NCBI GenBank assembly: GCA_015179045.1
Contig: WHUZ01000002.1
Span: forward strand, 1,116,001-1,180,000
Direction of reading: 5' to 3'
DNA: 64,000 nt
From: Kalaharituber pfeilii
Taxonomy: Eukaryota > Ascomycota > Pezizomycetes > Pezizales > Pezizaceae
Shown: piece after piece, positions 10,727-21,328 of the stretch
How the letters are laid out: each line of letters opens with the position of its first letter
Numbering within the stretch: position 1 is the first letter of the stretch
Notes under the pieces: generated by a model
Seen by the model: the letters and a program-made list of their open reading frames with translations, nothing else
What the model was told of the DNA's origin: nothing
Databases searched by the model: none
Position numbers and translations under genes: made by a program

Positions 10727-11977
10727 CAGTCTCGAACCAGACTACCAGACTAATCACTGCAGTACCGTATTAACTCACATAAGAGCAAGAAATCAAACGC
10801 GCGCTAGTTCGGTCTTGGCAAACCTCTCAGCGCCAGTGTGCGTGTATCACGCACGGGCGCATAATGATTCCCGAATTACCGCGATGCTAACCTCAACACC
10901 ACGATGGATCTGAGCACAGAAGTAGGAGACAGGATCAGGGGAATAAATAAACGTTGTGGAGTGTTAATGAAATCATCATTATACCATAGGTACCTATACT
11001 GGAGCATCATGATTTCTTCTATTCTTAATAACCCACAAGTTACTGAAACACAAGTTAATGAGTTGGCAGCTAAGCTCTCACAAACCTCCTTACAAAAGAA
11101 TCGATTGAATGCACTAAAAGACGCCCTGGACCACATAGACAACCTATTGCAGCAAGGCCACGTTGGGTCCCTGTACCGACTGCATCACCTTCTAAAAGCA
11201 AACGGAGTAGAACTGTTGAGTTCAAGCTCGAGTGGGAGTGGGAGTGGGAGTGCGAGTGGGAGTGGGAGTGGGAGGGGGCGTGGAAAGGGGCGTGGAAGAG
11301 GGCGTGGAAAAGGGCGTGGAAGAGGGCGTGGAACAGAAGATGGGCAAGATCATGATTCTGGCACATGTGCAAGTTTACTGGAGCTTAAAAAATCACTTCC
11401 GGAGTTTGACCAATCACTTCCAGAGCCTGTGCAACTTTCAACTAGAAGAAGTGCTAGGTTGAATGGAAAACAGCGTAGCCATGTAGTTTCCTTTCCAGTT
11501 ATTAGTGATACTGAGGATGATGGACCCGAATATGATTTCCGTTGGCAGGCGGATGAGTATTAGAGGAAGAGTAGGAGATATTACAGGGTCACCGTGACGT
11601 CGACCGTAGGGTGGACGGCTGTTGAAGCAAAAAAATGTGAAAAATGCAATGCGCAAATGCGCAAATGCATCGCAGTTACACAATAGCTATATGAGCTACA
11701 TAGAGAATTAGTGAGCATTACTAGTCAAGTGTCTTTTTGGCCTGGCGGACAGTAATCTCTGCGTTTACCACCTCCGTTACAGAGTAGAGAGGCTGGAGAT
11801 TAGCCCCCATGTATAATCGCATTCCTGTGCTTAGTAATGCCAAGATTGCACCAACCGCGCGCTAGCGCGATTAATGGCGCCTGAGCCATGCCAAGACCGA
11901 ACTAGCGCGCGTTCATTTTCTTGCTCTTATGTGAGTTAATACGGTAGTAATCAGGGCGATAATCTGGTTAGAGACTG
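10727..11977. mobile_element. TIR-bounded element with 57-bp inner arms and an ORF
   Basis: Positions 10763-10819 and 11890-11946 are inverted copies; I count 54 of 57 matches, starting TACCGTATTAACTCACATAA on the left. The similarity extends outward, less perfectly, to CAGTCTC at 10727 and GAGACTG at 11977, giving about 1.25 kb in all. It also extends a little inward (GGCGC..TGAG..GCC). CAGT-type ends recall Tc1/mariner-like and other DNA transposons, but I cannot define a clean target-site duplication: a TA sits at the edge of the inner arms, none at the outer edge. The internal ORF does not look like a DDE transposase, so this may be a non-autonomous element carrying a cargo or captured coding sequence. 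Confidence 0.75.
10904..11563 (+). CDS. Hypothetical protein inside the TIR element, R/G/K-rich linker
   Basis: One uninterrupted ORF of 219 codons lies wholly between the inverted repeats. Residues about 45-100 look helical (TETQVNELAAKLSQ, NRLNALKDALDHIDNLL, YRLHHLLKANG). Then comes a Ser-Gly run followed by RGRGKGRGRGRGKG-type repeats encoded by a tandem GGGCGTGGAA DNA repeat, then LELKKSLPEFDQSLPEP, the basic motif TRRSARLNGKQ and an acidic end (DTEDDGPEYDF). A basic RG/KG linker suggests nucleic-acid binding. I recognise no transposase catalytic motif. An internal ATG at 11009 could be the real start. Whether it is expressed is unknown; the lack of stops through 660 bp is the main support. 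Confidence 0.45.
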   Translation: MDLSTEVGDRIRGINKRCGVLMKSSLYHRYLYWSIMISSILNNPQVTETQVNELAAKLSQTSLQKNRLNALKDALDHIDNLLQQGHVGSLYRLHHLLKANGVELLSSSSSGSGSGSASGSGSGRGRGKGRGRGRGKGRGRGRGTEDGQDHDSGTCASLLELKKSLPEFDQSLPEPVQLSTRRSARLNGKQRSHVVSFPVISDTEDDGPEYDFRWQADEY

Positions 11978-12052
11978 GGGAGTTGGACTTCTTCACAGTA
12001 AAAATGCCTAGGTACGGTTCTAGCAATGTTTAATTGGGAGTTAGAACCAGGA

Positions 12053-13640
12053 CTTCTCATTTTTTATTGTTATTTTTTATTTTATGTTTTTTTATGGGGG
12101 AGGGGGCCGACGGTACCGATTGTACACTTAATGTCAATATCTGTTTTTACTAAACCTTTCTAACTGCAATGGCCATACAGTATCGTTGGTTAATGATTAC
12201 CCAAATATTCACAACAGTCTATCACTAACCACTATAAATCAATGGACAAACATATGCTGAATGATTTGCCGTTGATTCATTATTTTGTAATAATGGCTAG
12301 ATTAATGAATCTACATGCCGCAAACGTGGATTGGTTTTCGCTTTTCCTTCCACAGTACGCATAGGCAAAAAAGTCGTCAAGTAAGGAAGGACGAGGTGCC
12401 TATAGTTGGGTTTTTTTTTTGATGTATATTATGGATAAGGTGGATGAAAAGGTTTCAGAGGATGATGATCTTGCTATTTGGTGTTCAGCTCCTATCTATG
12501 GAGGAGATTGTGGCGTGTGTGCTTTTATAGGTGGTTGCATATTTGCTATCTATATGGAATGCGGATGTGACTGATAATACCTATTTAAATTATTAAGGCA
12601 GGGGTATTGAATAAGGTTATATATTAATTCAAGAGAGTCTGGGCACGAGAACAGGAAATACTCGCTCATTCAAAAAGTATTGGAACGGCATAAATTATAT
12701 GATACTTGCATACTGCATAATGAAGATTACTTCCTGTTCACCCCTACTCCCTCATACTTTACGCACCACCACACAGCACTGTACAAATGATTCAGTGATG
12801 CAGTATTATATGAAGAATATCTATACATTATAGTTATTGTCCTCCTTAGCTCTAATAAAGTGAGCCATAATCCCAGAAAGAGTAGAGGTGTGCCAATTGA
12901 TCTCATCCACAGTAGTTCTTATTCCTGCTTCATGTCACTGGTTGTCATGATTTCTTTCCGAGCACCTCAAGATTCTTTTCTTATGAGACAAGGTTTTTTT
13001 CAACAGGATTAAAATCCAGAGAGTCTAGAGCAAAGCTTGAACATAAATCAGAACTCTTATTGGCAGCCCCTGCAATCGCACGCTGTACCGAGTACATCAA
13101 AGAACGTAGTTTTAGGTACATCTAGTACACTGGTAGAAATAGCCTTGTAGGGTAGGGTAGCGTATTGCAAGCTAAGTATTGCAGCTCTTCTTTTTGATGA
13201 CCTCCGGACCTACATATGTTTAGTAACTGCAGAGCTACTTTATTATTTTCCTTACCTTGCACTTGGTGCAACTAGCAAGTATTCAATAACAGAGGCAGAT
13301 AGCGAAAGACTATGATGTGGATATTGTCAGAAGATAATGAATGCGGGCACGGGTGGGGTTTACAGCAATATGAGCTGCATGCGTTACATCATTTTTTAAT
13401 GCATTAGTTAGCTGTGTTAAGTACTGAACAAGATTACTAGTGAGGGTACAGAACGACTGTGTAATCCCGACGCTCTGGCCACAACAGAGAATCTATATCA
13501 CTGCCTGTCTGGGTAGCAGGCCCTGCTTGTTGGTACTAACTATCACAGAGCAGCAAGCATAGGTATAATGCATTATCTCCATCAATTAAAGTGTTAAGAG
13601 CTTATAGTGAATATACTTACAGTAAGAAATGCGAGCACAG
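12053..13640. other. Gene-free, A/T-rich spacer
   Basis: 1.6 kb of low-complexity, A/T-rich DNA with T-rich runs near 12060-12090 and 12408. I see no ORF of interest, no second copy of a repeat seen elsewhere in the window and no terminal repeats. It may be decayed transposon sequence. Confidence 0.4.
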
Positions 13641-13925
13641 TGTCACAGACTAGCCAAGCAGGAATGGTCCGCATTAAGGAAATAAAGCCCCGGACGCCGC
13701 GGATCAAAGGATAGGCCCCGCGCCCCAATGAATAAGTCACCGCTCAGGAAATTAAGTCACCGCTCAGGAAATAAACCACCGTCCAGGGAAAAGTACAGGA
13801 AACTATAGTCTCCTATGTCATGTCCAGTTTTTGTATTTAATTCATGCCTTCCCCTCATGTACATAAGTCCTCAAGCAACGTCTTGTTCCCTGCCTATATC
13901 TACAACAGTACTACGGCTTTTTACA
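13641..13925 (+). mobile_element. Solo LTR, copy A, with target-site duplication CACAG
   Basis: 285 bp beginning TGTCACAGAC and ending GGCTTTTTACA. It is flanked by the perfect 5-bp duplication CACAG (13636-13640 and 13926-13930), the signature of LTR-retrotransposon integration. It matches the element at 51488-51830 throughout, including AATAAAGCCCCG, CTCATGTACATAA and CAAGCAACGTCTT. An internal 19-bp unit around AAGTCACCGCTCAGGAAAT is duplicated in this copy. No coding region lies next to it, so it is a solo LTR left by recombination. Strand is arbitrary. Confidence 0.85.
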
Positions 13926-13977
13926 CACAGCCAGAGAACCAGACAAACACCACAAAGACCGCGGTCAAGATGCAACC

Positions 13978-15518
13978 CTACTGAGCTACGCCTTGACCCC
14001 CGTCAACCCACCGACGTTTTACAAACTCCCCAAAGGTGTAAATATCGTCCCAGGTGCTCATCGCACCAAGGCTTACCCTCACGAGACCCACTGGCTTCCC
14101 TCTTACCAAATCAACATTGTCACTGCACGCCTTCTCCCCCGATTCAAACATGCGTTTGAGTTCACTCTCTTCAAGTCCACAATACCATTGCACCCCTCCC
14201 GGGTTACAATTCCCGCCTGTCCTAATATGTATCTGTTCCTCTGATGCCCTCTTCTCCACTTCAAGATACCCAATGTACTCGCCACGCATGTCTTTTAAAT
14301 TGAAACTAAGCACAGGCCCTTGTAGGCTCGTATCTAGATATTTTGGCGTGGAATAGAACTCCACAACTTTGACCCCGTTTCCATGCCTCAAGTTTGATAG
14401 CATCTCGTAGAGGCACAATGCCAATGCACCAGTATGCTTTCCAACTCTATCCAGTCCTCCGTGTATCTCTTGATGCTGTCTCATGGCCACTCCAAGCATT
14501 ATTATGCTGTGAAACGGGACGGTACCGTCCTCTAGACCTTCATGCGGCTGACCTGCTTTAATAGAGTGATGTGGATTTCCAGCTAGTAGTGTATTAACTG
14601 TACCTCCACCAAAGAATGCTCTATGCCTTAGTATATTTGCCGCAGATCCCTTTTTCACAATCAGCGATCCTACATCCGGCATGCCAAATACCTTATACCA
14701 TGAACAAGTCACATAGTCTGGTGCAGTCGAGAGGTCGCCGAGATCCATATTCCTCGTCATCAAATAGGCAGCTGCATCTAAGAGAGTGAAGTAACCGTGT
14801 CGATCTCTGGCCAGCTGGGCCCAACGTAATGGTAGCCTGCGACCAGTCAAATTAGATTGTGCTGGATATGCAAACAAGCATGGCATTCTTGACGTTGGTC
14901 TCGACCAGGGTAGACATCGTAAGGAACGAGAAGCCTTGGTTTGTCCTAACCATTCCTCAACTTCTTCGTCACTCCAATAGCATTTCCAGTCTTGAGATAA
15001 CTCTCTAGCCCCTATCAAGCTTGTATGGGCATCTCGGTGGTATCGGTATTTGAATCCCTTTTTACCCTTGAGCTTTGCAGCCCCTTGAAATGCTTCCGCT
15101 ACAAGCTTCACCCCAGCTGTTGCATTTGCGACAAAAACAACATCCCAATCATTCTCGTTTGCATTCAAGAACCTAAGTATCTGCTTTCGTACATCCTCAA
15201 CGTGTTTTGTTGCGAGCATAGAAGATGGTGAGCCTGAATGTGGATTTCCAAATATTTGAGACTTTAGTATTGTGGATGACTGGTCGATAAATGACGTTGG
15301 ATATAGAGTGGTCCCAGAATGATCAAGGTAGGTAACATCTAATGAAGTGTCAATATAGGTCTTAATATGCATTATCAATCTTCAGGCATCAGGCAGTAAG
15401 AAGAATATACTACTTGTAGTTAAATACCTTGGAGGAATGGATATTCGCGCTCGCGAGTTGTTTCGACTTGAGCGTTGTAACCGAGTTTGGAGATGTCTTC
15501 CTTCTGTATTGGCCACAT
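13978..15518 (-). CDS. Molybdenum cofactor sulfurase-like class V aminotransferase, no MOSC
   Basis: Exons on the minus strand: 15518-15428 and 15338-13978; 483 residues. Exon 1 reads MWPIQKEDISKLGYNAQV and joins at YPFLQ to DVTYLDHSGTTLYP, the standard MoCo sulfurase start. Further PLP-fold blocks: IFGNPHSGSPSS, VVFVANATAGVKLVAEAF, YRYHRDAHTSLIGAREL, TLLDAAAYLMT and CSWYKVFGMPDVGSLIVKK, whose YK lysine is the expected PLP Schiff-base residue, then RTGGNCNPGG with the conserved cysteine that carries the persulfide in this family. Full HxB/ABA3 enzymes have a second MOSC domain; here the protein ends after LVRVSLGAMSTWDDIYTF. It is therefore a single-domain paralogue, or a desulfurase-only form. 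The intron acceptor was chosen because it restores LQDVTYLDH. Confidence 0.88.
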
Positions 15519-17353
15519 TGGGTAATAGATCTGTCACGTGACCGACTGTCGTGACTTGGCCACTCGTAGTCCAATACTGATTCTCAACACCACCGTTGAT
15601 TCTCCACTGTAGCTCTCGGTAAGGGATGTGTTATTCAAGTATTTATACTCCGAGTCGCTGACAGCTTTTCGCTTGAGATGGGATATAGGCTGGTAAACCC
15701 AATGCTTGCCAGTACCGCACATCCCTAACCTTTCCGACAGCCTCGAGAGGACCAAGTAGGGCCCGGTGGAATAGAGTCAACCCAGACCAAGGTCAGCCAG
15801 CTCATTCAAGAAGTAGACATTATAACCTTGCTTAGAAGGCACAAGTGACTATATCTAGATACAACAAGCTACACGCTTTGCTCACTAAATAGTCAACATC
15901 TTTCTAGTCTAGCCTAGATGATATTCATCACAAATCAGTAAACACAAGTTGTGTACGTATTCCAGTGATCATGTAAGCATAATTGCAAACTTAAGTACTG
16001 TCGCTGATACGCTCTACCGGCAAATGTTCGGTAAGAGCTGTCGTAAGCACCATGCAGTAGCAGCCATTATAAATTCTGCGGAACACAGCCGAATCCAAAG
16101 TACGATGTACAGTGTATATCTGTTTGGAAGCCCTCTGCATCTGTATGCATTAATCTAGATGGGTAATTGCGTCTAAGTATCTGCGGATGAATCTTTTGCC
16201 GATAATGTGGCTAACATGAGACACAGCGGGAGCAAGATACATAGTTGCCTGTGTGACCTTAAGCTTCTATCATATTCAGCTTAGCTGGCCCAGCAACGTT
16301 AACAGCCTGCACGGTATGGTCAGAGGATCCAAACATGACGCAATCAAAATGCTTGCTTTGCATGGATTTAGAGTAGCCGCTCAGCGGCAGCTTACTGATT
16401 CGGCCAGAATCGATATTAGAGGAATGATAATCTCCGTATTGATGACCTGTGGCGGCACTCGAATTTGCATGGGACAATGTTGGCCAGATGCACAGAACCA
16501 TCAGAAATACCCAAAGCTGGATGCTGAGAAAACGGATCTTGAGGTGGTAATATTTCAGGTAAAGCTACCAACAGCCGGGGATCACCGCAAGATTGTTCTC
16601 GTACTCTCTTGTGAGCACTCCAAATGGATCACCGTCTTCCTGTCAGCAAAATCATGGCATAAGACCATCACAGTCAAGCAGTAGCCCTGGCTAACGCGCA
16701 GCATGTGTAACCAACCAGCAAATACAATATACATGCAGCATGTTGTTTCATTCACTCGCAATATATACCATGAGTACGAGTCTATCGATATATCAAATGT
16801 TTCCGGCCCCCACGGCTAGTATTGTCACGGTGCATACGTGATGCTACTTACGTACGAGTGGGCACAATAAACTGTTCCTAGCGAGGCTCTCATGTAGACG
16901 ATATTGCAGAGGGTACAATTATGCACTTACTCAAGAAGAGTTACAGTGGAATACTGCAGGCGTATACAGAAACACTCAGTCGTCATGGTCATCCCCACTT
17001 GCATTACGCAGGCTGCCTTACTGCTCCGGCTCCAACCCTGGTTCCGCGAAGAACACGCGAAGAAACCGGTGCAAGACATTGTGCCTCGTGTCGCTAGCAT
17101 GCCCATGCCCTATCATATATGCCCCCGCCCACAAGTAGACAGCTGCCCCCGCAATAACAGGTAGCAAACATCGATCTTCCTGGTCCCGCCCGCGTTCTTC
17201 GTCCTCTTGCTCCTTTTCCGTCGACCGGAAGTGACTCCGCGAACACCCTTCTCTCGGAAGGCGTCGGCCTCTCACCGCACACCGGGTGTGACAGTCAGCA
17301 ACCGCTAGTCCTTACGCTGCGCTGCTCTCCTTCGGCCCTTACGTGGACCCGCT
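15519..17353. other. Divergent intergenic region, MoCo sulfurase-like / SMP3
   Basis: 1.8 kb between two divergent genes. A 143-codon ORF (16253-16684, +) and an 85-codon ORF (17275-17018, -, with one hydrophobic stretch VIAGAAVYLWAGAYMIG) are open, but neither shows a family I know. The second starts only 79 bp from SMP3 and could be a real divergent small gene. Confidence 0.35.
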
Positions 17354-19214
17354 ATGTGGAGACGATTCTACTTGCTTCTGTTGGCTACCCGTGTCTACTT
17401 TGCCCTTTCTCCTTCCTACATTCACCCGGACGAGCACTTCCAGGGTCCGGAGGTGATAGCTGGTATGTCATCCAAGCCCCCGCCTAGACCGCCATGCCCC
17501 CCGTTGCCAATCTCGCCAGCTTGCACCCCTCCACTGTCTGCAGCCTCAGTTATTCTCGTCTCGGACTAGCTGACGGAAGTTACATATGTAGGAGATATCT
17601 TTGGCTGGCAGGTGACAAGGACATGGGAATTCACCTCTGAGAAGCCCATCCGAAGCATATTACCGTTATGGGCTGCATATGGACTACCGATGCAGCTTCT
17701 GCATCTCATTACTGGAGATGCAACGCCAAATCCTGTCACAACATATTACATGCTGAGAATATTATTCTTTTTGGTCTCGTTTGTGCTTGGTAGTTCTGCT
17801 CCCCACACATGTGCGCTACAGCTCGCTAATGCATACTCAGAGGACTGGGCGATACAAGAACTTGTCACCACCCCGCGCAGGCGCGCCGCCTTACTGCTCG
17901 TTGGGAGCAGTTATGTCACTTGGACATATCAGACACATACGTTTTCCAATTCTGTGGAAACAATCGCTGTAGTATGGGCCGTGGCATTAATACAGAGAAT
18001 TTCCAAATCAAATGTGCTTTGTCTCCATACACACTGCTGGACGCTCACAGCTAATTCTCTGTAGGATTCGGCACTGTTCGCGAGTGCCCTTCTTGGATGT
18101 GTGATTATATTCGGTATATTTAATAGAATCACTTTTGTGGGATTCATCTTCCTACCGATATTGAGGCTTGTTCCTCATTTTGTTAATCGGTATGAAATCG
18201 GCCCAAGTATCCTTTACGTAATTTCAACTGACTAGGTATATCAGTCCTCTTGCATTTATTGTTATTTCTCTTCTCGCCTCGTTCACAGCCTTTGTGGGAA
18301 TTTACATGGACACCATCTTCTATAATTTCTCAACACCACCGAACGGATCTCCATCGTTCTTCTCCTTTGACATATCCACCAAAGTCATAACCCCTCTTAA
18401 CAATCTCCTTTACAACTCCAATACAGAGAACCTGGCCCGGCATGGCCTTCATCCCCGATATACCCACTTTGTAGTAAATCTCCCACTACTCTTGGGCCCC
18501 GCGTCTATTTCCGCGCTTATATCACCGAATTTTACATTACCAATGCTTTCAGCTATCTCTGGAACGTTTATGTTGTCGTTATTCAAACATCAAGAGGCAA
18601 GATTTTTGCTACCATGTGTGCCACTAATCTTATCATCCATTCGTTTACCTAAGGTTCGCTTCGCCAAATCCCTTTGGATAGCTCTCTGGATTGTCTTCAA
18701 CATCGTTTTGGGGACGTTAATGGGTGTACTCCATCAAGGCGGGATTGTGCCAGCGCAAAACTTCATTGCTGAAAATCTAGAAAATGCAACGACGGTGATT
18801 TGGTGGAAAACTTACTCACCACCGACATGGCTACTTGGAGAGATGAATGAGCGATGTGAGACGCTCGACTTGATGGGCGCAGAACGAAGTGCACTTCTCG
18901 ATAAACTCGAGACGGAAAAAGGGACTTGCGGTTGGCAAAGTGACGCCAATACACCTTCCTCCCCAGTGGGAAATTTAAAAGAGACCTATCTAGTCGCGCC
19001 AGTCAGTAAACATGTGACAGATCCAGCGTACTCAGCTGTTGGCTACCGGCTGGAGAAAGTTTGGGAATATAAGAATCACCTAAGCTTTGATGACCTAGAT
19101 TTTGATTTTAACAAGGATGGATATATTGGATCAGTGAAGAAGATCTTTGTTGATGAACGAGGGTTGGGGATTTGGAGGGTTGTTGATGCCCAATCCCCAG
19201 AATGTGCGAGGTGA
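17354..19214 (+). CDS. SMP3: GPI mannosyltransferase 4 (SMP3/PIG-Z)
   Basis: Exons 17354-17462, 17592-18013, 18065-18189, 18236-19214; 544 residues. It adds the fourth, side-branching mannose to the GPI precursor in the ER lumen, an essential step in yeasts. Sequence support: the GT22-family luminal motif HPDEHFQ at residues 24-30, then [19 protein letters not shown] and [11 protein letters not shown], then [11 protein letters not shown] with the conserved FNR, and hydrophobic helices throughout. [20 protein letters not shown] and [16 protein letters not shown] in exon 4 match the shared ALG9/PIG-B/SMP3 C-terminal half. Exon junctions were fixed by frame; intron 3 is GTATGA..CTAG. The second GPI gene of the window, GPI1, is 25 kb away. 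Confidence 0.93.
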
Positions 19215-21328
19215 TCTTTGCACACATTTTTCGTCCGATCAAAGAACGCTATTTGGTTTTGGGGTTTGCGGTTTCGTTATTTATCTGTGCATAGCATAAC
19301 CCGCAGTTTAGTCAATATTTATACATAGTAATTGCTAGTAACGTGGAAAGGCGAAGTGAATATTCTCGCTCTCAGGTAGTGATGTTGTTTCCGGATGGCA
19401 AACTTGATATGCAGTTTTTATCGACTCACAAGTGCACTTGACACCATGAAATTAATTCTCATGTTATGCCTACGTGTCCGATATATACCACTAAATAAAG
19501 AGAGCAAATCAAGACTGTCAGACCTCTACATGTTCTTTTATGATTCTATGAATCAGTCTACTGTACACTCAATGAGTAAGCACTCAAACTTTGAATATGG
19601 GTAGCCGAATTAAACTGAAACACCTGCGTGCCTGGAATTGTACATACATTCCATGACAGCAGCAAATTGGCAAGAGAAATGCACAGGTGAGAGAGTTGTA
19701 AATAAAGAACTTACTGCTGGCACAGGAATACGAGCGGTTTGAATGATCGTGAAACCCTTTGGTAATAGCTGGGCTTTGAACATAACAGCTTCCTGATTGT
19801 CAGTTCATAATCACATGAAGGGTAAGAACGCATGTATGAAAAAGTAGCATCATTATACATATGCGGCGACATAGCCAGTGTTCTCTCTTGACGTAACACT
19901 AATTTCGTTTTGTGATGTAAACGAGTTGTTATTGCATTTACTGTGATGTTTGTGGAGAGAAGAGTTTAATTCGTTCACTCGATCACCTTGGGAGCTCTAC
20001 TTTCTATCTACACTTTCCGGTGATCCTTTTACGCCCTCTGGCATCCGTTTCTTTTTGGTATCTTGAATTTTGGCCCTACGAGGAAGGTTGCATTTTGACC
20101 CTACAGGTTTTAGCTCATCGACCAGGGGTGAGAAGTTAAATCCTTACACCCTCCCCAGCTTCGATCTACGCTATGATAGCAGTTCTAAGTCCTCATTATG
20201 CATTGTACCCTAGGTCATGCAACCATTCTCCCCAATTGACATCCTTAGCCTGTCCTTCCACACCTTCATTGGCTTCTGAAGGATTACTGTATATGTGAGG
20301 GCCATTGGCGGTCTGAGTCAGTCATAGGACAATATTTACTCAAGTACTTAGATTGATACTACAAAACATTGAAAATTCGAGCTGAAGTCCTTAGGCGGCC
20401 TGCAGTATACAGCTTCATTACTTATGTAGCAAGTAAGTACATGGTACGTTGTAGTCACGGTTTCCATATACATGAAGTTATCCTATGATACACACTGCCT
20501 TTCAACTTCCTTACTCACGTGTCGCGTGCTGCTTCAGGATTCAACTTACCATTACCCTCAACGGCTCCTCTTCCTCACCAACACGCGGCCCATGCTCATC
20601 TGCTTCTTCCTGCGGTGCCACCCACGTGGCTCGACTTTTTGGCCAGCCAAATGTCACTCTAAATGCTATCTACCTATCAATCCCGTCCATTCATAACCTT
20701 TATCTCACCGCTTCACCAACCGACCTCACCTCCAAGCCCAACATTCTCACACACATACCTATACGCGTACATGGGATGCACGCGCACACGAATGAACCTA
20801 TTGCAGTGCCTGCCAACAGGCAAGAAGTGCATAGGAAACACTCCAGTGAACAGCTCATCAAAAGAGTAAACCAGTACCTACTCTATCCTCTCCCATCCCA
20901 ACGCTCGGCGCTTTCCACATTCATTCATTGTCCTTTTCCTCTTCTTCTTCGTAATCAAAAAAGTATACCAAGATCTTCCTTAACTCGCTATACTGCTTGT
21001 AGAGTGTCGGCAGCCCCATCGGCGTAAATACAGCCCACAGTACTAGTAGTGTCACCTTCACCGTAACGAAAATGGTATGCATCTTGGGAAACAGTCCTTC
21101 AGTTTTGAAAGTCTGTTTTGGGCAGTACCCTGGAAAGCTTAATCTGATGTTCAACAGATGAAAGCATGGGTGACAGGGTAACCCGAAAATGTAAGTGGGA
21201 ATAATCCCACTATACAAGCCTACGACATTTCTAGGGACAGAAGGATAAGTAGTGCAAGCAACTTGAAGGTATTACGTGATAATATTGCCTTAGATCTCAA
21301 ATGCCCACTCACTTATGCAACTCCAAAG
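19215..21328. other. Intergenic, possible small ORF
   Basis: 2.1 kb between the ends of SMP3 and HPM1, which converge. On the minus strand an ORF at 21217-20921, with a shorter start near 21079, ends in a hydrophobic helix (VTVKVTLLVLWAVFTP) plus YKQYSELRKILVYFFDY and an acidic tail. It might be a small one-helix membrane protein, but I know no homologue. Nothing else recognised. Confidence 0.35.

Larger units (their letters stand above)
10437..12052 (+). repeat. Dispersed repeat, copy 2, interrupted by a TIR element
   Basis: The left part (10437-10726) carries the G-rich section, GGTATAGAATTGAGGG, and a perfect B-box-like GGTTCGATTCC near 10640. The right part resumes at about 11978 and ends AATTGGGAGTTAGAACCAGG near 12052, the same 3' end as in copies 1 and 3. 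Between them lies the inverted-repeat element at 10727-11977. Copy 2 is the most diverged of the three. Confidence 0.5.

Noticed and set aside
16253..16684. A 143-codon ORF upstream of SMP3
   Set aside because: Open but with no recognisable domain, composition bias or splice support; kept only as part of the intergenic note.
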